DNA of 55,552 nt from an uncultured Actinomycetes bacterium (GTDB lineage Bacteria; Actinomycetota; Acidimicrobiia; Acidimicrobiales; Microtrichaceae): positions 1-55,552 of the forward strand of contig CAIQNH010000233.1 of NCBI GenBank assembly GCA_903873135.1. Direction: 5' to 3'. Position 1 is the first letter of the stretch; every line of letters begins with the position of its first letter. The position numbers were made by a program, and so were the translations under genes. A model generated the notes under the pieces. It was given only the letters and a program-made list of their open reading frames with translations, was not told where the DNA came from and searched no databases. Shown one piece after another: positions 41,934 to 50,385 of the stretch.

Positions 41934-42083
41934 CAGCCGCACTCCGCCTGCCGACCCCGCTCCGAGCCCACTGTACGCAATCCACCCTCGGATTGGCCAC
42001 GGCGAAGCTGCCGTCCGGAGCGGAGCTCCGTGCGGTTCCACCCTCCCCGGCAGCAGCCCGAGGGGTCCCGTCGCCCCGACCGC

Positions 42084-43124
42084 TCAGTCGAGCGGTCGAC
42101 AGTCCACTGCGCCACGACGGACGACCGTGCACAGCGACGACCCGACGACGTCGAGGTCGACCACGTCGTCGACGTCGGACTGCTCCACCCGTGCTGGCGA
42201 CCTCGGTCCCCAGCAGACGATCCCCTCGCCGGTGAGGGCGCAGCTCGTCGTCTCGCCCACGGCGACGGCGGTGGCGCCACGGACCCCGTCGACCGGGGCC
42301 GCCGTCGGTGGCCGGATGGTCGGTGGCCGGCCCAGCGGGGCGTCGACCTGAGCCCCCCAGCACCACACCGATCCGTCGTCCCGGACTGCGCACGTCGAGG
42401 CGAGCTGCGAGTCGATCGCCACCACCCGGTCGAGCCCGGTCACAGCGACCGGCTCGGTCCGGTCGACGCGATCGCCGGTGCCGAGCTGGCCGACACTGTT
42501 CAGACCCCAGCAGCTGGCCGTGCCACCGGACGACAACGCGCAGCTGAAGCCGGCTCCGGCCGAGAGGGCGACGGTGTCCTCGGCGCCCTTCGTCGGCACC
42601 GGCACGAGCTGTGTCGTCCGACTCCCGTCGCCGAGCTGACCTGAGTCGTTCGCCCCCCAGCAGCGCACCCGTCCGTCGGCCGCCACCGCACAGGTGTGGC
42701 TCCGACCCGTGGCCAGTCCGACCGAACCCGTCACCTCGGGCACCGCCGTGACGGGACCACCGATCGTGAGCGTCCGGCCGTCACCGAGCTGGCCCTGGTA
42801 GTTCAGGCCCCAGCACCGGACCTCCGCCCGCTGTGCCACCGCGCACGAGAAGTCCTCGCCGACCGAGAGCACGCTGACGTCCTCGATGCCCTCGACGGTG
42901 CGGAGTTCGTCGGGTGAGTTGACGGTGGTTCCGTCGCCGAGTTGGGCGGTGCGGTTGTCCCCCCAGCAGGCGACCGTCCGGTCGGCCCGGAGCACGCAGG
43001 CGTGTCGGTAGTCGGCGGCGATGGCGGTCGCCCCGGCGTCGAAGGAGACGTCGATCCGGGTGCACCCCACCAGCAGCAAGGTGCCGAGCACGATGGCGAG
43101 TGGCGTCCGGTGGAGCAGCGTCAC
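42084..43124 (-). CDS. RCC1-repeat lipoprotein
   Basis: 346 residues from GTG at 43124. A signal peptide ends with the lipobox L-L-L-V-G-C near residue 19. The rest contains about seven RCC1/BNR-type propeller blades. Several read C-x-V/L-x5-G-x-V-x-C-W-G-x-N, followed by G-Q-L-G-D/T-G. Each blade has a Cys pair, so disulfides between strands are likely in this exported protein. RCC1 propellers mediate binding; in bacteria they occur in surface proteins of unknown role. It stands alone, divergent from a membrane protein gene. The function at the cell surface is unknown. The repeat call is secure. Confidence 0.9.
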   Translation of the reverse strand: MTLLHRTPLAIVLGTLLLVGCTRIDVSFDAGATAIAADYRHACVLRADRTVACWGDNRTAQLGDGTTVNSPDELRTVEGIEDVSVLSVGEDFSCAVAQRAEVRCWGLNYQGQLGDGRTLTIGGPVTAVPEVTGSVGLATGRSHTCAVAADGRVRCWGANDSGQLGDGSRTTQLVPVPTKGAEDTVALSAGAGFSCALSSGGTASCWGLNSVGQLGTGDRVDRTEPVAVTGLDRVVAIDSQLASTCAVRDDGSVWCWGAQVDAPLGRPPTIRPPTAAPVDGVRGATAVAVGETTSCALTGEGIVCWGPRSPARVEQSDVDDVVDLDVVGSSLCTVVRRGAVDCRPLD

Positions 43125-43375
43125 GTCTCGATCAGTCCTCGTGGGTTGCGCCGCTGACGTGCTGCCCCCGGGCCACCGACGGCCGTGCGGTGAGTCGGAT
43201 CCGGCCCACACCGGCGACGTGCGCCCCGGGGACCTCGTCGCGACGGTGCGGTACGATGACCAATGTAGGCGGTCGATCCGAGGCCCGGAGGGCGCGTCGG
43301 CCCGGCGGGCCACCCGGGCGGGGCGGTGGCGCAGGGTCTGTCCACGGGCTGTGGCGTCGGGAGGAGCAGCATCGC

Positions 43376-44749
43376 ATGGGTCGGTCGGCGGGCATCGAAC
43401 CGGGAGTCCGGCGGTCACCTGTCCGCGGCTCCGATCCACGGGACGCCGGCGCCCTGGAGGCCGGTGAGCCGGAGGCCGACGCTCGGTCCTCCGAGGTCGC
43501 GCCGTTGACCGCGCTCGACCGGCGGGACCCGGCGTTCGTTCGGGCCCGGCTGCTGGTCGGTGCGGTCGTGTCGTTCATCTACTTCCCGGTGGTGTGGTCG
43601 GTCGGACTCCGCACGGACATGGAGCCGCACCTGTTCACCGCCGAACAGATCGGGATCTCGGGTCAGGGGACGGGTCCGTACGGGTTGTTCGAGCAGCTCG
43701 CCATCGCGGTCCGTGCGTTCCTGCCGGTCGGCGAGCTCGGGTTGGTCGCCCCGGCGATGTCGGACCGCGTGTTCACGTGGGATCTCTCCGGCGTACTCGT
43801 GGTCGTGGGTGCGGCCGTGGTCACCGCCGACCTGGTCGTGCGGCGTCTGGTCAGCTCCATGGAGCAGGGCGGTCGGACCCACGTCCTGCTCTCGAGTGGT
43901 CTGGCGACGGTGGGCCTGATGGTCGTCACGCCGGTGACCCTGTTGACCGTGGCGAAGCAGCACCTCTTCGTGGGCTACGTCGCGGTGACCGTGTACCACA
44001 ACCCCACGGTGACGCTCTCCCGGCCGTTCGCGATCGGGCTGTTCTGGCTGGTGGCGTCCCGGATGTACGGCCGCTCGAAGCCGACGACCGTGCTGTTGAC
44101 CGCTGCGGTGTCGGTGCTCGTCCTCATGGCCAAGCCGAGTTTCACGACCTGCTTCCTCCCCGCGGTGCTGCTCACCCTGGCCTGGGGGTGGCGTCGGCTC
44201 CGGACGGTCGACTGGCGCCTGGTCGGGCTCGGGTTCGTGCTGCCGTCCATCCTGCTGCTCGCCGTGCAACTGGTGCGTAGTCCGACCGGCGACTCGACCG
44301 GCCTCGGGGTCGCGCCGCTGGTGGTCCTGCGCCGACTGGTGGAGCAGCGGGCCTCGTCGCCCTGGTTCTTCGTGGTGCTCCTCCTCGCGTCGATCGTGTA
44401 CCCGCTCACGGTGCTCGTCTGCGTCCGCCACGCGGCACGGGAGCGTCTGCTCCGACTCGCCTGGCTGACGCTGTTCGTGGCGCTGACGTACTTCTTCCTC
44501 CTCGAGATCACGGTGTACGTCGATCCGGGTGACTTCCTGTGGGGCGCCCAGGTGGCGCTGTTCCTCGTGTTCATCGAGTCGACGGCGATCGCGCTGCGGA
44601 CGCTCGGTCCGGGTGCCGCCGACGAACCGGGCCTCGGCAGCAGCCTGACGGTCCGACGGGTCGTCACCGGCTCGACGTTCGCGCTCCACGTCGGGTGCGG
44701 CGTCCTCTTCGCGGTGGTCGAGTACCTCGAGCCGGCGCGCTGGTGGTGA
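43376..44749 (+). CDS. Polytopic membrane protein, paralogue-like to 36084-37445
   Basis: 457 residues from ATG at 43376, with GGGAGGAG about nine bases upstream. Ten or eleven hydrophobic segments are predicted. Early loops contain R-T-D-M-E-P-H-L-F and the mid-region has V-Y-H-N-P-T, then A-K-P-S-F after a helix, in the same relative place as K-P-S in the protein at 36084. The two are probably distant relatives, perhaps GT-C-like transferases or flippase-type proteins. A 251-base divergent gap from the RCC1 gene contains TACGAT at 43252, an unsupported -10 candidate. No catalytic motif was recognised. Confidence 0.62.
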   Translation: MGRSAGIEPGVRRSPVRGSDPRDAGALEAGEPEADARSSEVAPLTALDRRDPAFVRARLLVGAVVSFIYFPVVWSVGLRTDMEPHLFTAEQIGISGQGTGPYGLFEQLAIAVRAFLPVGELGLVAPAMSDRVFTWDLSGVLVVVGAAVVTADLVVRRLVSSMEQGGRTHVLLSSGLATVGLMVVTPVTLLTVAKQHLFVGYVAVTVYHNPTVTLSRPFAIGLFWLVASRMYGRSKPTTVLLTAAVSVLVLMAKPSFTTCFLPAVLLTLAWGWRRLRTVDWRLVGLGFVLPSILLLAVQLVRSPTGDSTGLGVAPLVVLRRLVEQRASSPWFFVVLLLASIVYPLTVLVCVRHAARERLLRLAWLTLFVALTYFFLLEITVYVDPGDFLWGAQVALFLVFIESTAIALRTLGPGAADEPGLGSSLTVRRVVTGSTFALHVGCGVLFAVVEYLEPARWW

Positions 44750-44764
44750 TCCAGCAGACGGGCC

Positions 44765-44785
44765 GACCAGCCGGGGGCGCTGGTT
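44765..44785. terminator. Hairpin between convergent membrane protein and GT4 genes
   Basis: ACCAGC (44766-44771) pairs with GCTGGT (44779-44784), with a G-T wobble outside and a 7-base loop. It lies in a 35-base convergent gap and overlaps the GT4 stop codon. Confidence 0.4.
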
Positions 44786-45969
44786 CAGCTGCCGAGGACC
44801 CCGTGGATCCAGTGGGCGACGGCGCTGGCGACCACGCCCGGGTCCCGGGTTGCTCGCACCGTCTGTGCGCCTGAGTCGCCGAGCGCTCGCCTCCGGTCGG
44901 GCCGTCTGGCCAGGTCGACGACCGCCTCGGCCAGTCCGACGACGTCCGGGTACGCCACCACGGTGCCGCACCCTCCGGCTGCGATCAGCTCCGTGACGCC
45001 GCCCGAGTCGAACGCCACGACCGGCAGGCCCCAACCGGCGCCCTCGGCGGTCACCAACGGTGCGGCGTCCTCCTTCGCCGTCGACAACAGGATGTCGGCG
45101 TTCGCGAACTCACCGGACGGATCGGTCACGGGGCCGGTGAAGGTCACGACGTCGCTCAGGCCGAGTCGGTCGACCTCGAACTCCAGCGGCCACCGCGCCG
45201 GGTCGTCCCCCGTCCCGCCGCCGAACCACCGGAACCGCCAGTCGACCTCCGGGGCGAGTCGTCGGCAGTGGTGTGCTGCGGTGACGAACAGCTCCGGGGC
45301 CTTGCGCCAGTCGGCCACGCCCCCACCCACGACGACGCACCGGGTGTCGTCGCCGCCTCGTTTCGGGAGCGGTCCGGGTGGGTCGACCGGGGGTGGGACC
45401 ACGGTGACGGTCTCCGGATCGACGCCGTGGTGGTCGACCACGTAGTCGCGCACGGCCTCCGAGACCGCCAGGACAGCTCGGACCCTGGACAGCAGCAGCC
45501 GCCGGTCGTCGGCGTCGAGGTTCCCCATCCACCCGGTCGACAGCTCGTGCCCGACGAGTGCCGTCGGTGCCTCGGGCAGCGTGCGCAGCAGCCTCACGCC
45601 GTCGGCGGTCGCGCCGTTGAGGACCACGAGGTCGGTGGGTCGGGTGCCGATGCGCCGCAGGCTCAGCGAGCGGAGCACCGCCTCCTCCGGGGTCGGACCA
45701 CCGAGGCGGCCCACCGCTCGGCTGAGTCGGCGGTCCGGCGAACGGAGGTCGAGACGGGCGATCCTGACCTCGGTCAGACGCTCGTAGTCGGGACGGAGCT
45801 CACCGGGACGGGCCAGCACCACCTCGGTGTCGAACCCGGGGTCGTCGAGATCCCACGCCTGCAGCCACCTCAGCAGGACCAGGGGTGGTCCGCTCCGCTC
45901 GGCTCCGTGGGCCAGCAGTCGGACGTACGCGCGCCCGGACGGTCCGTCAGCCGAACGTGGTGCCGCCAC
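44785..45969 (-). CDS. GT4-like (GT-B) glycosyltransferase
   Basis: 394 residues from GTG at 45969, overlapping the end of the BY-kinase gene by 23 bases. A GT-B fold is indicated by the hinge region V-V-V-G-G-G-V-A-D-W-R-K-A-P-E, the F-T-G-P-V-T-D-P stretch, and the C-terminal E-D-A-A-P-L-V-T-A-E-G-A-G-W-G-L-P-V-V donor-binding block. The family's E-x7-E is present as E-D...E-G. The protein should transfer a sugar from a nucleotide donor in the cytoplasm. It is last in the GT2-GT4-kinase-GT4 operon, so it is probably part of the repeating-unit assembly. Confidence 0.82.
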   Translation of the reverse strand: MAAPRSADGPSGRAYVRLLAHGAERSGPPLVLLRWLQAWDLDDPGFDTEVVLARPGELRPDYERLTEVRIARLDLRSPDRRLSRAVGRLGGPTPEEAVLRSLSLRRIGTRPTDLVVLNGATADGVRLLRTLPEAPTALVGHELSTGWMGNLDADDRRLLLSRVRAVLAVSEAVRDYVVDHHGVDPETVTVVPPPVDPPGPLPKRGGDDTRCVVVGGGVADWRKAPELFVTAAHHCRRLAPEVDWRFRWFGGGTGDDPARWPLEFEVDRLGLSDVVTFTGPVTDPSGEFANADILLSTAKEDAAPLVTAEGAGWGLPVVAFDSGGVTELIAAGGCGTVVAYPDVVGLAEAVVDLARRPDRRRALGDSGAQTVRATRDPGVVASAVAHWIHGVLGS

Positions 45970-47875
45970 GTGGCCCCGCGTGGGGGAACGGCGGCGGCAT
46001 CGCCACCGAGTGCGAGGTTCCGTTGCTCCCGTTGAGGTGGCCGGGGTAGGCCGAACCGTTCGAGCCGTGTGGGACGGTCTGGGATGCCACCGTCTGCGGC
46101 GGTGCCGTCTGGGGCACCACGGTCGCCGGTGGTGCCTGTGCGGCTGGGGCAGGCGCCGACGGAGGTGGGGGAGCGCCCGGGCCGGACGGCGGGTCGTCGG
46201 GTCCGAAGTCGAGCCGGGGCACGTCGGGGCTCTCCTTGCGGAAGCGACGGCGCTTGTTCTCCTTGATGCCGTAGTACTCGTACAGCGAACCGTAGGAGCC
46301 GACCTCCGACACGCCGTTGAGGATGGTCCCCACCAGCGGGCAGTCGACCTGGTGGAGCCGCTCGAAGCACTGCTTCAGCTCCCGCTTGGAGGTCTTGTTG
46401 GTCGTGGCGATCACCAGGGCGGCGTCGCTGAGTCGGGAGACCACCAGCGAGTCGGTCACGGGCAGCACCGGAGGACAGTCCAGCAGGATGACCTGGTGGC
46501 TCGGACGCAGCGCGTCGATCACCTGGGAGGTGCGATCGAGCGACAGCAGCTCCGACGGGTTCGGCGGCCTCGGCCCGGACGGGAGCACCCGGATGTTGGG
46601 CTGGTTGGGTGCCTGCTGGACCGCCTCGTTGAGGGTCGCCGACCCGACGAGCACCGAGGTGAGGCCGACGGAGCCGTCGACGCCGAAGAACTGGTGGATC
46701 CGAGGACGACGGAGGTCACAGCCGATCACGGCGACCGACATTCCGGCGTCGGCGAACGCCACGGCGAGGTTCGCCACGGTCGAGGTCTTGCCCTCGCCCG
46801 AGGTGGCGCTCGTCAACATGATGACGGTCATCTCCCGGTTGAGGGCGAGGTACTGCAGCGACGTCCTGATGCCTCGGTAGGCCTCGGACGTCACGGACAT
46901 GGGTGACGTCGCCGTCGTGAGGCGTGGTTCGTCCTTGTTCTTCCAGTCGTCGTCGGTCGGGATCAGGCCGAGCGTCGGGAGCCCCTTGCTGGCTCGCTCC
47001 AGGTCGGACGGTGTCCGCACGGAGTCGTCGAGCTGCTCGATCAGGAAGGCGAGCCCGACGCCGATGAACATGCCGATGAGGGCGGCCTGGATGAGGTCCC
47101 GGATCAGCTTCGGGGAGATCGGTGACTTGGGGGTGGTCGCCGGGTTGAGGATCTGCACGCCGCCGGTCGTCGTCAGCCGCTCGGACAGCTGCAGGATCTG
47201 CAGGCGCTGCTGGTAGTCGTTGAGCTGGGTCTGCAGCTCGTCGCGCTCGGTGGAGATCCGACTGTTGAGACGCTCACGGTCCTGCACCGCCGCGACGTAC
47301 TCGGTCGAGTTCACCGGCAGGGTCTTGATGCGCTCGTCGGCCTCGGCGAGCGGCTTGTTCAGGTCGTCGATCTGCTTCTGGAAGTCGTTGATCTGCTGGT
47401 TGAGGACCTCCTTCGACTTGGAGAGGTCGGCGACGATCGCGTTCAGTCGCTCGGTCTGGTAGGTCTCGGCGTAGAGGTTCACCTTCTCGGCGGCCCGCAC
47501 CGGGTCGGTGTCGGTGGCGCTCAGGATGATGATGTCGTCCTCGCCGCCCGACGCAGCGTCGATGTTGATCGCCGTCCCGCCGTTCGCGTCCTTCACGGCC
47601 TCCCTGATGGCGAGGGAGTTGATGATCTTGAGCTCGTTCTGGACGGCCCGGGTCGGGTCGATCACCTGGGCCGACGGCTGGAAGATCGACTCGGACTGCT
47701 TGGACTGCAGGAGGAGCTGCGCCGTCGCCTGGTAGACGGGCGTGGCCGTCAGGTCGATCGCTGCGACGATGCCCATGCACACGGCCATGGTGAGGACGAT
47801 CACGATCCAGCGGCGCCTGATCACTCTCAGGTACTCGCCGATGTTGGTCTCGACTGTGTCCTGCATGGGTTGCAT
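45947..47875 (-). CDS. Wzz/BY-kinase polysaccharide co-polymerase and tyrosine autokinase
   Basis: 642 residues from ATG at 47875; ATG three codons later is possible. Two membrane helices (about 23-41 and 261-279) flank an extracytoplasmic, coiled-coil-rich Wzz domain (about 140-230). The cytoplasmic kinase has Walker A A-T-S-G-E-G-K-T-S (357-365), Walker A' V-I-G-C-D-L-R-R-P (384-391) and Walker B V-I-L-L-D-C-P-P. Tyrosines at 528, 532, 534 and 535 form a short cluster, followed by a tail rich in Pro, Ala, Ser and Gly (550-642) not usual in the family. Such kinases control chain length and export of capsule or exopolysaccharide. The operon with three glycosyltransferases supports that role. 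Confidence 0.92.
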   Translation of the reverse strand: MQPMQDTVETNIGEYLRVIRRRWIVIVLTMAVCMGIVAAIDLTATPVYQATAQLLLQSKQSESIFQPSAQVIDPTRAVQNELKIINSLAIREAVKDANGGTAINIDAASGGEDDIIILSATDTDPVRAAEKVNLYAETYQTERLNAIVADLSKSKEVLNQQINDFQKQIDDLNKPLAEADERIKTLPVNSTEYVAAVQDRERLNSRISTERDELQTQLNDYQQRLQILQLSERLTTTGGVQILNPATTPKSPISPKLIRDLIQAALIGMFIGVGLAFLIEQLDDSVRTPSDLERASKGLPTLGLIPTDDDWKNKDEPRLTTATSPMSVTSEAYRGIRTSLQYLALNREMTVIMLTSATSGEGKTSTVANLAVAFADAGMSVAVIGCDLRRPRIHQFFGVDGSVGLTSVLVGSATLNEAVQQAPNQPNIRVLPSGPRPPNPSELLSLDRTSQVIDALRPSHQVILLDCPPVLPVTDSLVVSRLSDAALVIATTNKTSKRELKQCFERLHQVDCPLVGTILNGVSEVGSYGSLYEYYGIKENKRRRFRKESPDVPRLDFGPDDPPSGPGAPPPPSAPAPAAQAPPATVVPQTAPPQTVASQTVPHGSNGSAYPGHLNGSNGTSHSVAMPPPFPHAGPRGGTTFG

Positions 47876-47959
47876 GCGTCCCCCGCCCGGGATCCACGTC
47901 CCAGTGTGCTCGTGTACGGCCCTCAGTATGCCGGTCGCGATCGGCGTTTTGCGCTCGGC

Positions 47960-49123
47960 TCAGGGTGAATTGCCCACCCCGCCCGCCCGGACGGACCGGA
48001 GCGTGCTGGCGTAGACGTCCTCGATCGCTGCGGTGACGATCCGCTGGTCGAAGGTCGACTCGACGGCGGCGCGACCTCGTCGGCCGATCGCGCGACGTTC
48101 CTCCGGTGGCGTCCGGAGCATCTCCCGCAGGGCCTCGCCCACCTCGTGTGCATCCCGGGGGGCGGGGGTCCACCCCACGCCCGTACCACTCACCTGGCGG
48201 GTGATCTCGCCGGTGTCGGTCGCCACGAACGGAAGTGAACTGGCCATGAACTCGAGCACCACGAGCGGGCCGGTCTCGTTCTTGGACGTGACGATGCCGG
48301 CGTCGGCGCCGCCGAGCACCTCGGGCAGGTCGTCACGGGACCCGGCGATGGTGAGCATGTCGTCGACGCCGAGGTCCGCCGCCATGGCGGTGCACCCGGC
48401 GAAGTACTCCGGGTCGGCGGTGGTGCTGCCGACGACGACGATCGAGCACCGGGACCGCTCCGGTTCCGTCAGGGTGGACAGTGCCCGGAACAGCGTCGGG
48501 TGGTCCTTCTGGGGCCTGAAGTTGGCGACCATCACCACGACGATGGACTCCTCGGGGAGCCCGAACTCGTCTCGGAGGTCCACGGGGGTCACGTCCGTGA
48601 ACCGATCGAGATCCACGCCGCTGCGCATCAGGTGGACGCGGTCGGCCGGCAGCCCGGCTGCGGTCACGGCCCAGTCGCAGAGTCGTTGGTCGACACCGAG
48701 GTAGGTGTCGACGCCCCGCTGGAGGGCCTCCCGCAGGCCTCGTGGTGCACTCCGGTTCACGTGCAGCCACCCGAAGTGGTCGTGGAAGACGTGGGGGGCC
48801 CTCACGGCTCCCGTGGCCCGTGCGAGCGCGACGAACTTCATGGTGCCGCGCCCGTGGGAGTGGATCAGGTCGATGCGGCGCTCGCGGACCAGTCGACGCA
48901 GCGTCAGGATCTTCCGGAGGTCCCACGTGGCACTGCGGTCGAGTGACACGTGGTCCACGTCGTCGGCGAGCGTGTCGACGAGCGGGCCCCCCTGCCGTGT
49001 GCTGCAGAACGTGACCTCGAACCTGTCGCGGTCCAACGAGTTCGCGATGTCGACCGCGACCCGCTCCGCCCCGCCCACGTTCATGGAGTCGTTCATCATC
49101 AGCACCCGGGTGGGTTCAGCCAC
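47960..49123 (-). CDS. GT4 glycosyltransferase
   Basis: 387 residues from GTG at 49123 after GGAGGAGGGA, overlapping the upstream GT2 gene by eight bases. The N-terminal domain has N-V-G-G-A-E-R-V and D-L-I-H-S-H-G (acceptor side). The linker and C-terminal domain include V-A-N-F-R-P-Q-K-D-H-P and S-K-N-E-T-G-P-L-V-V-L-E-F-M-A, the nucleotide-sugar-binding E-x7-E block. This is a retaining GT-B enzyme of the WaaG/WbpH-like type. The gap of 84 bases to the BY-kinase may hold that gene's own promoter, but no clear hexamers were found. Confidence 0.88.
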   Translation of the reverse strand: MAEPTRVLMMNDSMNVGGAERVAVDIANSLDRDRFEVTFCSTRQGGPLVDTLADDVDHVSLDRSATWDLRKILTLRRLVRERRIDLIHSHGRGTMKFVALARATGAVRAPHVFHDHFGWLHVNRSAPRGLREALQRGVDTYLGVDQRLCDWAVTAAGLPADRVHLMRSGVDLDRFTDVTPVDLRDEFGLPEESIVVVMVANFRPQKDHPTLFRALSTLTEPERSRCSIVVVGSTTADPEYFAGCTAMAADLGVDDMLTIAGSRDDLPEVLGGADAGIVTSKNETGPLVVLEFMASSLPFVATDTGEITRQVSGTGVGWTPAPRDAHEVGEALREMLRTPPEERRAIGRRGRAAVESTFDQRIVTAAIEDVYASTLRSVRAGGVGNSP

Positions 49124-50243
49124 GGGTCCCTCCTCCGCTGTCGATGCCGGTGTTCGCCGACCTGGGCAGGATCGAACGGAGCGAGTCGGTGATCGCGGCT
49201 CCGATGCCCCACCCGTCCAGACGGTAGGAGCGGTCCCGGAGACCCTCGAGGAACAGACGGAACCGGCCTCGCCCGTGTTCGTCGATGCGAGCGCGTCGGA
49301 CGAAGTCGCCCGCGATCCGGCGGAGCGTCGCCGCCTCGCCGAAGTCACCGAGCAGCTCGGCACGCTCGGCGGCGACCCGGAGCTGCTCCGAACGGGCTCG
49401 CAGCCCGTCGGCGCGTCGTCCGTCGCCGGCCAGCACGTTGGAGCTGATGCCGAGGGCCAGGGCGCGCGGCAGCTCAGCGCCCACGAGCACACCGGTCTCC
49501 TGCGAACTGTGGACCCGGAATCCGAGGAGTCGCTCCGGAACGGCCTCGACGGTTCCGACGGCGGCGGCGATCAGCGTGAGCCAGCGGTCGTGCCGCATGG
49601 GCGCGACGGGGTGGTCGAGTTCGGCAGGGAAGGGGAGTGCGGCCTCGATCACCCGGTGGCGCACCATGACGGTGCACCCGGTGGTGAGAGCGGTGGTCGC
49701 AGCGAGCTCCTCGGACACGATCGGCCGTCGGCGGAGGGTTCCGCCCACCCGGCGTGTGTCCCACAGTCCATGGTCCAACGGTCGGCCGTCCTCGCCGATC
49801 AGGTCGGCGTCGGAGAACACCAGCGTGAGGATCGGATCCCGTTCGAACTCGTCGGCGAGGCGACTGAGCTTCTCGGGGTACCAGACGTCGTCCTGGTCGG
49901 CGAGGGCGACGAACCTCCCGCGGGATCGTTCCAGTGCGAGCGCGAAGTTCGCCGTGGAACCCACTCGCTCGGGGTTGACCTCGACCCGCACGTCGAACGG
50001 CATGGATCCGGCCATGGACCGGATGACCTCGACCGTCCCGTCGTCCGAGGCGTCGTCCTGCACCACGAGCTCGTCGGGCAGACGTCGCTGGTCACCGAGG
50101 GACTGCAGGAATGGCCGGATCCACCGCTCCCCGTTCCAGGTGCAGAGGACCACCGACAGGTCGAGGGACGGTCGATCCCGGAGTCGCTCGACCTGACGCG
50201 ACAGGGAGGCGACGCCCTGCGCTTCCCGACCTCGGCTGGTCAT
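49116..50243 (-). CDS. GT2 glycosyltransferase (rhamnosyltransferase-like)
   Basis: 375 residues from ATG at 50243, with GGAGA ten bases upstream; a GTG at 50285 would add fourteen residues. GT-A motifs: S-V-V-L-C-T-W-N-G-E, V-V-Q-D-D-A-S-D-D-G-T, and D-Q-D-D-V-W-Y-P-E-K, the metal-binding region typical of rhamnosyl- and related GT2 enzymes. It has no membrane helix. It is the first gene of the minus-strand glycosyltransferase operon and shares a divergent promoter region with the GT2 gene at 50386. Confidence 0.87.
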   Translation of the reverse strand: MTSRGREAQGVASLSRQVERLRDRPSLDLSVVLCTWNGERWIRPFLQSLGDQRRLPDELVVQDDASDDGTVEVIRSMAGSMPFDVRVEVNPERVGSTANFALALERSRGRFVALADQDDVWYPEKLSRLADEFERDPILTLVFSDADLIGEDGRPLDHGLWDTRRVGGTLRRRPIVSEELAATTALTTGCTVMVRHRVIEAALPFPAELDHPVAPMRHDRWLTLIAAAVGTVEAVPERLLGFRVHSSQETGVLVGAELPRALALGISSNVLAGDGRRADGLRARSEQLRVAAERAELLGDFGEAATLRRIAGDFVRRARIDEHGRGRFRLFLEGLRDRSYRLDGWGIGAAITDSLRSILPRSANTGIDSGGGTRG

Positions 50244-50298
50244 GCTCGTCGACGTCTCCGCTCCTCGGGGGCCGAGTGGAAACACCCCGTAGCACGCC

Positions 50299-50305
50299 TA
50301 TCCTA
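50299..50305. promoter_or_regulatory. Overlapping, opposed -10 boxes in the GT operon divergent region
   Basis: TATCCT on the plus strand (50299-50304) and TAGGAT on the minus strand (50305-50300) share five bases. Each points towards one of the two glycosyltransferase operons. TGGAAA at 50277-50282 is a possible -35 for the plus direction. The two promoters could not be occupied at once. Confidence 0.35.
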
Positions 50306-50385
50306 CCGAGGGTCAGGCCAGGAACCGCTGCCGCACGCTGGGGGAGGTGCTGCGGCGGTGTCCGACGAGACCGGTCAGGTGGACG

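Noticed and set aside
43252-43257. TACGAT as promoter of the 43376 membrane protein.
   Set aside because: No matching -35 element was found within 16-19 bases and the leader would be about 110 bases.
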